A program made the translations under genes and the position numbers. A DNA stretch of 64,000 nt from Bostrychus sinensis (taxonomy: Eukaryota; Chordata; Actinopteri; Gobiiformes; Eleotridae): assembly GCA_020698575.1 (NCBI GenBank), contig CM036251.1, positions 3,857,788-3,921,787 on the forward strand, given 5' to 3'. The first letter of the stretch is position 1. Each line of letters opens with the position of its first letter. The notes below the pieces were generated by a model. The model had not been told where the DNA came from. It saw nothing but the letters and a program-made list of their open reading frames with translations, and made no database searches. This document shows, piece after piece, positions 41,430 through 52,098 of the stretch.

Positions 41430-41819
41430 TATTGTTTGCAGTGTTGCTGTCCTGTAAGGAAGTGAGCCAGCGGTGTGTGCAGACGTGGGTGCAAAAAACA
41501 AGAAGTAAAACCGAGCTAGGTCATGAACTTTGGGGACATATGTCTGGGGATTAGTCGAGACACATGGAGTTAAACAGGAACCCCTCCTTTACAGCACGCA
41601 CTTCTGTATCACTGCTGGGCCATGTCCTGGACTGTGCCCATATATGGGAACAAACTGAATATGTAGGTTGGGATGCAACCTTTGTATAAATATTGTCTGC
41701 TAGGGGAAGTCAGCAGTTGAACTGCCCAACATTAAGACCTGATTAGACGTAGGCCGTAGGGACAGATTCAACCCAAGAGCTCTTGTATAGGTTTCTGCAA
41801 AATAAATACTCAAAGACAA

Positions 41820-42101
41820 TTGATTGGAGTCAGATTTTTATTTTTGATAAATCCGCATAAACGAACACGACGACAGCTTCCAACAGGATTTGGCAAAAGC
41901 CTAATTTACCAACTACCCCCATTAGTGGCTAAGCTAATGGGGTTTAGCGAGACCCTGGTCATTGCGGTGATACGATTGGTTATGGGCTACGTACAGACGC
42001 ATATGACATTCGCAGCGGCCAATAAACAGCTCTGGACAATCGTAAACCACTCCTCCCCTATGAGAAAATGTGGTTCCCAGACTCATCTCACTTGTGATTA
42101 G
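41820..42101 (+). pseudogene. RecQ-type helicase fragment with Walker A motif
   Basis: Starting at 41874 the frame reads QLPTGFGKSLIYQLPPL, a clear Walker A / motif I of the RecQ family of DNA helicases (TGxGKS then L-x-YQLP). It is followed by VAKLMG, after which similarity to a helicase fades. No DEVH box or later motifs are seen. Upstream residues (NPHKRTRR) do not match a normal helicase, suggesting truncation or a lost exon. It is a transposon-associated or retro-dispersed relic, not a functional helicase. Confidence 0.55.
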
Positions 42102-42368
42102 GCTAGCGTTAGCTCCATGGAGAGGCCCAACACATCAACCATATCTCAACCTGTCAAGATACGACACCCACAAATAATTATTCTACATTTTCCACAAGGA
42201 ATACTGACCTTACCTTGTTGTTCTTAACTTTAATCACTCTTTTTTTCAAATCCACTGAGCACCAATGAAAAAGTTGGACATTATCCTAATCAGTGGGACG
42301 AGGGACAGAGGACAAAATGGCTGTGCAGTACAAGCAAAAGCGGGACAGGTGGTCACTCTACTTGCAAC

Positions 42369-43249
42369 CCACTTTTGGGATCCCAGCTCTATATAAATGC
42401 ACAGTAAACGACCCTGCATTGACAGAGTTTCAGTCTCTGCATTGAGGTGAAGAAGTAGGTCATAGTGAAAACTTAGCTGAACACCGTCAATGTGAAGAAA
42501 TGAAAAGAAAATTAAGTTACGCTCAGAAACAAAGGACAGCATTCGAAAGTAAAACCTTGATATTATACTCTACTTTCATTCACAATACTGTACTGAGGAC
42601 CCATTCAGAGAACCCCAGTCTGTTCCCACAAGGCCACTGTAGCTCCTGAAAACTCTCTCTCAATGTATCTGAACGACTATAAAAATAAAAGGCCCATCCC
42701 AAGGCTTTTCCGTCTAAATGTAAAGCAGTGATTTGTGTGAGCGATGGCCATTAAACGATTCATTTACCGTGAGCTGCAGCAGCGTTACCTTGATAGATCG
42801 CTCTCTTATATTTCCCCATAAAACAGAAGACGTCACCGTTTGAACAAGGTTTAATTAACTCTGAAGCGAAAACCTTTGGCTGGGTTTTGAATTTGTGAAT
42901 AATAAAATGTTTGAATTGGTGGGCTCTGTCGATGATTTTTGATATTTAAATAAAGGTAAATTGAATTAAAGATAGAGAAGTAAAAATGTGTGATGTGAAT
43001 GTGTCTAAGTCGATAAAAAGCTCACCACTAATGCTTTGACTGGTGGCTTTCAGCTGGTCTCATAATAAAACCTGATTTTATTGCTGATCATTTTATATTT
43101 TAAAATTATTCCAGGATGTCATGCTTGGGTTATTGGCCGTTGTCTATGGAGCCGCATGCGACCCATAACAGAAATGAGTGGATAAAATAAACGCAGGGCT
43201 TCGTCATGAATCTAATTACTTTATGTTCATTTTTTGATTAGTATTTTAT
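42369..43249. other. single-copy DNA, no gene
   Basis: A 98-codon minus frame overlaps the element edge and has no domain. 42720-42900 is complex and could be regulatory. Nothing else is seen. Confidence 0.35.
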
Positions 43250-43989
43250 TAATTTTGAATTTTTATCCAAGGACATACACAAAGTAACACAATTTCACCC
43301 AGACAACAAATGAGATTAATCAACTAAGACATACACAGAAAAAAAAGTCAAAAAAGTCAAAAGGCAGGATTACATCTTCTAAGCCAGTATTGGTTTTCAT
43401 TATAATATCAGCTATATTCATTTATATTACTATTATTATCATCACCACCACCATTATTATTGTTCATAGTAATGATGATAACAATAATCCATCATTATTC
43501 TCAGTATAGTCCTGCGTTTTGAGTTCCACAGTCAGCTCTTACTTATTAAAGAGACATTTATGTTGCAACAACCTGTCCCATTTCATGTTATATTTATATT
43601 TGAGGTTTGTTCATTAGCAGTGGAAAGTAGATTGTACCATTCTGCATTTGCCGGTCCAACCTGCGTTTTCCATTGCTGAACTAAAAGTTTCCTTCCAACC
43701 ATTAATGCAGTCTTTACAAATTCTCTGTAATTGTTAGGAATTCCTTACTTTGTGTTCATTAATTTTTACATTTGGAATGATTTATTCTAAGCCAGTGAAA
43801 TCCATCCAGGGGTACAGCGACCCCTGGGGGTACACAAGCACTTTGCAGGGGGGACTTGGAATTATCACTAATTGTTGTTGTTTGTTTGTTTTTTGTTTTT
43901 TTATTATTATTTGTGAAGATGATAAGAAACTGTGAAACTGTTAAAGAATAAAATTAGAATTTTTTTTTAGCTTTAATTGGTGTTTCAAA

Positions 43990-43990
<1 letters not shown>
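43250..43990. other. AT-rich DNA, possible old retroelement remnant
   Basis: No gene is seen. 43500-43740 reads like degraded repeat sequence but shows no recognisable reading frame. A fragment with CGACCCCTGGGGGTACAC near 43819 looks like a hAT-type end. Confidence 0.3.

Positions 43991-44046
<56 letters not shown>
43991..44046. repeat. (ATT)n microsatellite
   Basis: About 18 ATT triplets without interruption. Confidence 0.95.
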
Positions 44047-44640
44047 CTTCTGTAGTAAAGCCATGAGTTAATATATACTTTAAACATAAAATATTTAGTA
44101 AAATAAGTAAATGTAATAGAACTGAAGGGAGAAGCCGAAAGACAAAAAAAAAAAAAAGTTTATTTTTATTTTATTTTTTTAATATATTTTAAAGGGCAGA
44201 TTATTCATGTTATGTGTTCATTTTGAAAGACAATGCAGAAGAATCAGGACAAAGTATGTACAGTGAATCCTGAAATTAGCTTTGTCTGGCAGACGTCCAC
44301 ATGTCTCTGTCTCTGTGTCTCTGTCTCAGTCCAGTTGTGTTTGAGGCTGAATGGCAGGAGCCCGGGGCCACAGGGACATGTTGTGTAGAGTCCACACCAA
44401 CACTTGGCTGTAGTGAGAGCCCAGAGTGGACTGAGAGCACAGATGTGTCCACAGCTGGAGGAGCTTCAGAGACCAGCGCTGGCTCAGGCTCAGGCGTCTC
44501 TGTGTCTGAACCGGGACGGGGGTCAGACTCAGAAAAGAAGAAAAAAAAAAAAATGGATGGATGGATGGCTAGCCAGGCAAAGATACCATCGCATAAGTCA
44601 TGAGTTCATACAATAACTGCGTTTACAGAGAGCTTCATGT
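44047..44640. other. non-coding, nothing recognised
   Basis: Short A-rich and ATGG runs (near 44144 and 44562). Overlapping frames of 100 and 70 codons at 44301-44616 have no domain and end in poly-lysine codons from an A tract. Confidence 0.4.
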
Positions 44641-44920
44641 AAAAACAAAAGCCACGTTTGCCTGATCACGATCTCCTATTAATGTGGACAGGATTATTTC
44701 TTATTTCCTGCTTTTACCCTGGGTAAACATGCTACATAAATACTTATTTTTACTTACGTTTAATGGTGTCTGAGCTCATTTGTGAACCGTGTCCAAAGTT
44801 AAAGCGCAATGTTTACAATGCAATGCAGCTGAGACTCTGAGCATGCTGTTTTATTCTGAAATATAGCAGGACTTCTTCACTGGTCCTGGGTCTGATTTCC
44901 TGTCTGTTCTGTTCAACTTT
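44641..44920 (+). repeat. family R5, copy without the inner MITE
   Basis: Homologous to 10425-10508 joined to 10950-11155. Landmarks are AAAAGCCACGTTTGCCT, the TTTAATG-x-TGTC region, GCAATGTTTAC and TTCACTGGTCC followed by TGACTTCCTGTCTG-like sequence. The 441-bp MITE at 10509-10949 is absent. It ends abruptly at 44920 where the next element begins. Confidence 0.7.
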
Positions 44921-44925
44921 AGGGG

Positions 44926-45784
44926 TAGGGCTGGGTACCGTTCACATTTTTTAGTCTGTCGGTCCACTTCTTTGGCCCTACCTTTATTTTTTTTGTTTAG
45001 TTCGGATCGTATTCTTTCTTTTATTCTAAAATTTGTAAACAGAAGCATGTGTGTGGAGATTGCTGCACCCATTGGCCAGAAATAACCCGGGCGGGGCAAC
45101 GCAAAGACAAGGAACCTGAGGAAAACGATCACGTGGACCTGCGTGCTGCACTCGTTACCGGGATATTTATTCTGATTTTACAGCTACAAACCTGTGAAAA
45201 TCATTTTGAATGTGAAAAGCAGCTAATTTGAAGTCAGTTTCACAGTGGCCTACTTGTTTTTTTTTGCAAGGGTGAAGGCGGACTGTAAGCTGGCTGCAGG
45301 TGAGAAGAAGCGCTCAGCAGCAAATATCAAAGAGGCACTGTATCCTCATTGTTCCAAGTTTGTTCTGCTCATGGCTTTTACCGTGACTTCTGCAGCTGTT
45401 TGTTTCCCTTAATGCTCAGCTACAGTGGCTCATTAACTCCAAAAAGGCTGATAATGTTTGTAGTTGGGCCGGATCGGGGCCGGTTCATATTCACACTGTA
45501 AGCGAAACTTACCAGAGTCCGTTTGGAAGCGGAGACCACCTGTTCAGACGGGTCTCGGTCCGTGGGAAACAAACTCTGGTACGTTTAAACCGGATCAAAT
45601 GAGGCAAGGTGTGAATATGGCCTTAATCTATACCTGGTTTTTGATACCGCTGCCTGAGTGATAGTTTTTCTGATTATGGTGAGCAAATTCATCTTGTACA
45701 ATCATAAGACAACAGAACATTGAATAAAAGATAAATTTTTGGAGCTAAATTCTTAGATGTAAGTTAAAACCAGCTGTTTGTATG
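44926..45784. mobile_element. left part of a TAGGGCTGGGTACC-ended element
   Basis: The left end TAGGGCTGGGTACCG at 44926 pairs with GGTACCCAGCCGTA ending at 47411. The R3 repeat (45785-47315) lies between, so the element appears split. 45440-45625 holds a GC-rich segment (AGACGGGTCTCGGTCCGTGG) of a type common in fish DNA repeats. Minor frames have no domain. No target duplication survives. Confidence 0.45.
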
Positions 45785-47315
45785 ATGGGCTTCTAACAGA
45801 CGTTCGTAAAAGTGTTAACAGTAGGTAAACAAAAACTCCACAAATTGCTCTACCTCTGTGGTAATTTTCTGTATTTATGCTAAGTGTTTATGAAATAATC
45901 ATGATATGAAAGTAATTTTGACAGGGAAATGCACAGGGAACGCTCAGGTCACACTCGGGCGACGTTCTTTCAGTGATCTTAGTGTTTTTGTAGCTAACTT
46001 TGTCCGTCTTGTGATTTTCTGATTAGCTTAGCCCACAATCTTATTTTAAAAGATGGAGACAAGGTACTAGATGTGAAAATTTGTAAATATCCCAGCCTTA
46101 AATTAGAGCCAAACACAAGCGAAAAATCCAACAAATAAGGCCGAAAACACCAGAAAGGTGAGCGTGTCCGATATTGGAACTAGCTTAAACCACGGGCGAT
46201 AGCGCTATACGGCCACAATAAAATATTTGTAAAAGAAACTATCCAACCAATATATCCTTATAAACGTAAGCAAATTTACTTTTATTTTATACAATTTGCA
46301 TTAAAGATATTAGGGAGGATTTTTTCGACTACAGAGAAACCAGCGACTGTTTGTCCTTTTTTGAATACTGCGCATGCGTCAGGCCCCGCCCTTCACTGTT
46401 CCTTTCCAAGGAACTCCTCCACAGCGACGTGCACGAGCGTTGGAACACGAGTGTTTGTTTACAGCCGGCATCAGCAGAGATTCGCCTAAACCTAGACCTG
46501 CGTTGTTTATTTGCGCGACCTTTGACCTAGGTCCCCACACAGACCCAGTCACATGCACAGTCCCTAAATGTGAGCACAAATATGTCTCCTGCTGTTGGTA
46601 GCATTAACAAACTGACTGCTGTACAGTTGAAAAGGTTCAACAGATAAAGAAAAAAGGCATTTTTTTCAAACGATAAGATAAACGTTACCTGTCCAGCAGA
46701 AACTTGGCGACCAATGCATCGTCTGAAGCCCTTTCTGTTCCTACAGCGCACGCCGTCCTTTGAAGGAATCGCCAATAACTACACGGGTTTTATTCTGCTC
46801 TTCTACAGTTTTTCTCCTCCTCCTCTGGTTCACTTCAAAAACAGTTTTCCTTTTGTGACCGCCCGGTTCACAGTTTTCCTCAGCCATTGTGCTCTTCGAA
46901 GTCAGGCTGTCCACGCGTACGATGCTAACGCCGCTAACACGGTGCTAATGCCGGACTACATAAACATAGTGTATACGCATGTGCAGGCACAAGAACGCGC
47001 ACTATCGCCGAAACCAGGAAGTCAGAATGATTGGCGAGTCCATGGAACAATGGTTAACGTACTCATGACGAAAACGATTGGATGAGGTTTTTTAAGTCCC
47101 ACAGAGTCCACAGTTTATTAATATTATTATTATATTTTCTAATACACCAATTTATAAGCCTTATACAGGGCAATGAAGGTAGTTTTAATAAATATTGCAA
47201 AAAATGAATTTATAAAGATCCTCCCTAATACCTTTAACGAAGAGATTAAATGAGCGACTTTAAGACTTGTTGAAGATAAAAAAAGTAATACAATTGTAGT
47301 GTCCGACTCAGGATA
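45785..47315 (-). repeat. family R3, inverted copy, interrupted
   Basis: 45785-46309 and 47229-47315 together match the reverse complement of 16151-16805. The 919-bp block 46310-47228 is missing from the other copy, so it is an insertion. Confidence 0.75.
46310..47228. mobile_element. insertion with TTAGGGAGGAT inverted ends
   Basis: The ends are TTAGGGAGGAT and ATCCTCCCTAA, perfect inverted repeats of 11 bp. The interior is GC-richer (46370-46560 and 46700-47050). Frames of up to 123 codons on the plus strand (46714-47085) match no family I know. The target duplication is unclear. Insertion is proved by the uninterrupted R3 copy at 16151-16805. Confidence 0.7.
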
Positions 47316-47411
47316 TACATGTTATATATTTATTTAATTTGTACTTGCAAAGGAACATTAAAGGTCCCAAGTTTTAAGCGAGTATTGATACCACAAAGGT
47401 ACCCAGCCGTA
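47316..47411. mobile_element. right part of the TAGGGCTGGGTACC-ended element
   Basis: Ends with GTATTGATACCACAAAGG then TACCCAGCCGTA, the inverted partner of the left end at 44926. Confidence 0.4.
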
Positions 47412-48216
47412 TGCATGAGGGGAGGAGCTTTGTATAGGAAGTATTTATAGACATCATGAAGATGTTGCACTGGGCAGATTTTCCCAAACTGCACATCGCC
47501 ACCAGACTTAAATTGGTCGGACTGTTTTCTGTTCAGTAATCCAGCACCATATACAACTTTGGATCTTGTTCTTTTTACTATCCCTGAGTATTTTTAATTG
47601 GCTGTCAAAAAAGTTGTGATGCTGAAGAGTAAACAAACCGGCTTTGAACCAGTTCGAATTCACTGTGGTGGAGTTTTTGGACACGTACAGAGAGAGAGAG
47701 AGAGGCAGTGTGGTGTGGGCACTGTCTCCAGGCAAAAAATCTGGCGCTTTGAAAATGTCACCAGAATAAAACAAATCTCCCACAGAAGAGCAGAATAATG
47801 GAGAGAGAGAGACAGAGAGTGGATCCAGCTCAGACGCAGATGAAGCTGGCTTTGACCAAACTCCTCTCCAGAGTCCAGGCTGAACTCGTGGATGCAGAAA
47901 CTCTCAGTCTGAAGAGTAGCCTTCAGACACAAATGCATACAATTATACAGACTGGGTTCACTATAGAGGCACATGCACTTATATAAAAACTCAAGATAAG
48001 CTTAGATGTAGCTAATTTGCTAACTAATAGTCTTAAACTGTTAAAAAGTGGCCCATTTTTAGACAACAAAGGGAAATAGATGCTTGAATGATGTTAAAAT
48101 GTTGACTATAGAGGAACACAGAGAGCACAGACCTGGATTGTATTAAATATCTTCTTGTTCAGGGGTAAATGCTGCATCCTTACAGACCTGAACTATGATG
48201 AGCTAAAGGACTTTAT
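47412..48216. other. non-coding, short GA run and SINE scrap
   Basis: A GA dinucleotide run sits at 47689-47704. A reverse tRNA-like SINE scrap is near 48140-48195 (CAGGGGTAAATGCTGCATCC). Overlapping 60-100 codon frames at 47508-47990 lie on both strands without domains. Confidence 0.4.
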
Positions 48217-48701
48217 TTAACCTCTTAAACCCGAACAGGAGCCCGACGGAGCTCCGCGCGGGGAGATACAACGGCTGACACACACATGTTTGACATCCTC
48301 GTGTTCGGACAATTCATGGCAACAAAACTATCTACTTCAATTTCTATTCAACAGTTGGATTCCGCCTGGATTTTTTTAAAATAAAACATGTATATCTTTC
48401 CATTACTTTGTTTATTTGGCACAAATTTTGCTGCAGTAGACCAAGATATGTGAAATTTTCAATTTATGTTGTTATTTGCTTCACTACAGGAAGGAAAAAG
48501 GCTTTTTTGGAGGCAAATATGTGTTTTTTTTTTCAGGCGGAAATTAGAATAATCCATTTCAACCTTAATTTATGATCAAACAATATAATTTATTAATATT
48601 ATTTCTCTTCCACAGTAATCTCCAAAGTCCACCAATTAATTTGCTACCAAGGTTAGCTATGTACACCTAGTAAATGCTAAGTAAAACCTTAATAAATGTA
48701 G
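48217..48701. mobile_element. piggyBac-like MITE, truncated copy
   Basis: TTAA at 48217-48220, then CCTCTTAAACCCGAACAGG. It is nearly identical to 679-1180 apart from an internal deletion of about 27 bp near CTCCGCGCGGGG. It stops at AATAAATGTAG (48701), so the right terminus is missing and is replaced by a LINE-like tail. Confidence 0.75.
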
Positions 48702-48905
48702 GTTCTTTTTTTTCCCCACCACTGTTTTTTTAGGAGTTTTTCCTAACCAAGAGGTCAGGGGATATCCTGGGACTGTTTAGTTTAGTGAAGTTATTTTTTT
48801 CTGTTTAAATGTGTTTGTTTTTGATTGTGTGTTTATGTTCAGTTTGTGAAACCCTTTGAGGCGACTGCTGCTGTTGTTGGCTATAAAAATAAAATTGAAA
48901 TGATT
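48702..48905 (+). repeat. LINE-like 3' tail
   Basis: AGGAGTTTTTCCTAACCAAG, AACCCTTTGAGGCGACTGC and TATAAAAATAAAATTGAAA form the end of a common fish retroelement. It truncates the preceding MITE. Confidence 0.6.
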
Positions 48906-49671
48906 CTCACAATGGAAAAGAAAAGAATCCACTCACTACTCATTTGTTTTCCATGACACAGGCGTTTGACTCAATCAGGTACAGAATCTTCCTGGATCCA
49001 CACCAAAAAACGTTCAATTTTCAGACTAAAATACCAATGCTCGCAAAACATTCCTTCCTTGGCGGAGGCAGTGAAGCGTTTATTATTAAACACTTTTTTA
49101 GTTGTGGTCCTGTTTCAGTCTCGGATGTGATGGATGCACAAAAGAATGGCATGTTTTGTGTTTCACTTCAGGTGTACAGCGCAGGTGGACCTTCAAAGTT
49201 TATTAAAAGTATTTCAATTTGGCGCTGAAAAAAAGAGCTTGCACTTTTGATTAAAATGTTCATACTTTATCATTCAGTTTAGCAGAGGTTTGGTGTGTGT
49301 TCAGAGATGGCTGTTTCTTTTTAGATCAGTGACTGTAAAATGATTGTCAGTATTCATGCATTATAAATATTATCACAGTGTTTTGACAATAAAAAGAGCG
49401 GATCATAAATGTTCATGTGATATATAAAGTAGCTCTAGATGAATCCAGCCTGCAGCCTGGTACCAAGATTAACGTTCTATCCCATTCATTTCTACAAGGG
49501 AGCAAAATAAAAATATTAATTTAGATGTTTTTGAAGCAGGAGCAAATAGTTGTTGTTTATATATTTATTAAAAATTTATATGAACCAGATCTGAGTCAGG
49601 GCAAGTTGCTAAAGAGAACTCATTAAAGTAGGATTTGTGGTGATTGATGAAATAAATCTGAAACATTGAAA
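48906..49671. other. non-coding, nothing recognised
   Basis: Unique-looking. A 94-codon frame at 48944-49228 has neither splice signals nor a domain. Confidence 0.4.
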
Positions 49672-50414
49672 TTAAAGTTACACTGTGTAACTTTTCTCCT
49701 AAATATGTGGGGCATACTGACTTGTTTTTGTGATTTTTTGAGCGATTATAAGGCCTGAGGCGCGATCTGTTGCTCCGAGCGGGGCTTCTGTACTGAGAAA
49801 CCACCCTCGCAACTTGGCCGGGAGCGCTCCGCTGTTGAGGAAGAGTCACGTGACAGGGAACGACTTGAGGCGCAGTATAACCAGGAAGCTACTTTTAGCG
49901 TTGTTATTTTCGCCAGTTCGTCAGGGCCGAAGGACACAAGAAGATGAAGACAATGTCGGACGAGGCAAGAAAAAGAAAATGTGAAAGGGACCGCACCAGA
50001 TCGCAGACAAGAGTCAACATCGGACAGACTTTTGCTCGCTGGCGTCAGATGAGAGACAGAGAAGGCTGCAAATCAGATCACGTTTTTGCTTACTTTATTG
50101 TTGGGCAGGTAAATTAGCCTCTTTATTTTTTCTTTAGAACGTGCTTTTTCATACAGTTATTAGTTGTTTTTACTGCGACCATTGCGCGATATTTGTTGAT
50201 AAGCTAACGCTAGCGCTAACTCTATAGAAGATCCAGTCCAAACTTCCAAAGGTAGCAGCAGGTCAACTAAAGTTGAAACAATGATGGAAATAGACGCACG
50301 CTCGCACAGTTTCAGAAGGAGGAGGGGCCCTAGTGTTTACGTTTTGCGACGGTGCAGTGGCACCTGTGGCCTCTAGAGGCGCAAGACCGGGAATCTTACA
50401 CAGTGTAACTTTAA
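49672..50414. mobile_element. 735-bp TTAA-flanked element, copy B (inverted)
   Basis: TTAA at 49672-49675 and 50411-50414 flank a block of exactly 735 bp. It is the reverse complement of 39488-40222 with few differences. The flanks outside TTAA are unrelated to those of copy A, so these are independent insertions, not one duplicated segment. Confidence 0.87.
49944..50117 (+). CDS. 57-codon frame in the TTAA element, copy B
   Basis: From ATG at 49944 the frame encodes MKTMSDEARKRKCERDRT, continues VNIGQTFARWRQMRD and ends YFIVGQVN before TAG. CAG|GTAAAT at 50106-50114 is a plausible splice donor, so this may be a first exon rather than a whole protein. The basic start followed by an amphipathic segment could bind DNA, but that is speculation. 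The same frame is kept in copy A apart from one base. It is most likely transposon-derived. Confidence 0.42.
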   Translation: MKTMSDEARKRKCERDRTRSQTRVNIGQTFARWRQMRDREGCKSDHVFAYFIVGQVN

Positions 50415-50769
50415 GAAATGTAAAATATGTAATGTTTAGCTTATATTCTAATAATAGATGCTAATCTCTGTGTTGAATAAAACAGCTAAAGTTGACACAG
50501 TCACTAGTGTTATTAAACCAGGCTCTGATATTACTCACATGTGGCAGAGTGGTTATCAGTTGCCAAACCTGCCTTGATTATTTATAATTTATGATGTTTG
50601 GTGGCTAGCGCTAATTCCATCATTAAAAATAAATCATCATCTTTGAAACTTGTGGTGCGAGTCTTTGGAACATTTTGTTTCCAAACCCTAAAGAGACCTT
50701 TATTGTTGGATTATCGTCTTGAGGACTGCAGTGTGTTCGCTGACAAACTAAAGCGTCTCCAAACCTCGC
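50415..50769. other. non-coding, nothing recognised
   Basis: AT-rich; a CATGTGGCAGAGTGGTTATC scrap near 50538 resembles a tRNA-like SINE head. Confidence 0.4.
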
Positions 50770-50885
50770 TCAGAGCACAAACTGTAGCTGTGTCCTTGAG
50801 CAAGACACTTCATCCACATGGCCTACTTCAGTCCCTGTATGTGGCTGGTTGTCACATAAAAGGGCATAAAGGGCATCTGGTCTAA
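50770..50885 (+). repeat. SINE body fragment
   Basis: GTAGCTGTGTCCTTGAGCAA, GACACTTCATCCACATGGCC and GGCATAAAGGGCATCTGGTC are the body of the tRNA SINE class. The tRNA head is absent or decayed. Confidence 0.6.
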
Positions 50886-50904
50886 AAACCTCCCATGTTA
50901 GCGC

Positions 50905-51773
50905 ACACTATAAAAAAAAAAATCTGTAAATTTTACGGTAAAAAAATGGCAGCTGTGGTTGCCAGAATTCTACCGTAAAAACTACAAGAGGCCTGTATTT
51001 CATTTTACAGTATAATTTTATCACAAATGTTGTTTTTACAGTTTTTGACTTAAATAGATTAATGTATATTGTTTGTTTAAATATTCTTTAATACTATGTG
51101 TTTTTATTAAAGCGGACCTCAGGAAGAATGGTCTTTACTCTGGTATGGAATAATGAGGATCTTTAAATAAACAAATAAACAAATAAACAGGAAGAAGGCC
51201 CCGGGTTTGATTGATCTGTAACATTTACAGTAAAATATTGGCAGCTGTTGTTTCCAGAATTTTACTGTAAAAAACTGCTGATTTTTACATTAAACTAAGC
51301 ACACTTTTTCTGCCTTGGTATGACTCACCGTCCCCGAGCATAAAAAACATAGTTTAATAATACTGTAATGGAAACTTTAACGTAATTCATTGTAAAGTTT
51401 TATATTGTCACCAACTTTTTTTACAGTAAACTTTTGGTAATCAGAGCTGCCAGTAATTTACCGTACATTTTGCAGATTTTTTTTAGTGTGTGTTTGTGGA
51501 CACTGTAAAAAAAAAAAAAAAAAAAAAACTGTAAAATTTACAGTAAAATATTCACAGTTGTTGTTTCCAGAATTTTACTGTAAAAAACTGCTGACTTTTA
51601 CATTAAACTAAGCACTTTATCTGCCTTGGTATGACTCACCGTCCCTGATCTACTTAAAAAAAATATTGTTTAATAATACTGTAATGGAAAATTTAAGGTA
51701 ATTCATTGTAAGTTTTATATTGTCACCAACTTTTAAATTCTGGTAATCACAGCTACCAGTAATTTACAATAAA

Positions 51774-51810
<37 letters not shown>

Positions 51811-52098
51811 AAAAAATAAAAAAAATACAGTGTGTCTGTGTACACTGTAAAAAAAAATCTGTAAAATTTATGGTAAAATATTGTCAGCTGTGGTTATCAG
51901 AATTTTGTTGTAAATTAACAGCACTTTTTTTTTTTTAAATGATGCTCAGAGACAGTAATTCACATTGTCATGGCAGAAAAAGGGACACACTCTTTCATAT
52001 TTGTTTTATTCTGTCATCTTATTTTTACAGTAAAATTCAGGTAATCACAGCTGCCAGTGTTTTAATGTAAATTTTGCACTTTTTTTTTTTTTTACATT
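50905..52098. mobile_element. cluster of GTAAAA-type MITEs
   Basis: At least four head-to-tail copies begin near 50905, 51215, 51502 and 51840. Each has CACTGTAAAAAAA and TCTGTAAAATTTACRGTAAA starts, and CTGCCAGTAATTTACCGTA-like ends. Poly-A and (AAAT)n tracts (51783-51825) separate some of them. Same family as 31762-32053. Confidence 0.8.

Larger units (their letters stand above)
40976..42368. mobile_element. hAT-flanked element carrying helicase remnants
   Basis: The element spans 40984-42360, flanked by the exact 8-bp repeat CTTGCAAC at 40976-40983 and 42361-42368. Ends are TAAGGTGACCACCT and, from the right, TAGAGTGACCACCTGTCC. Inside are two protein-like relics on the plus strand, at 41256-41429 and 41820-42101. 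An 8-bp duplication indicates hAT-type insertion. Whether the helicase-like part belonged to this element or is a nested passenger is unclear. Confidence 0.7.

Noticed and set aside
41820..42101. Functional RecQ helicase gene
   Set aside because: Only motif I is recognisable. The later helicase motifs and the RecQ C-terminal domains are absent and the flanks are transposon sequence.
44301..44616. Overlapping 100- and 70-codon frames
   Set aside because: They end in poly-lysine codons from an A tract and Ser-rich simple sequence, and no domain is visible.
46714..47085. 123-codon frame as a host gene
   Set aside because: It lies wholly inside a demonstrated insertion (46310-47228) and matches no known family.
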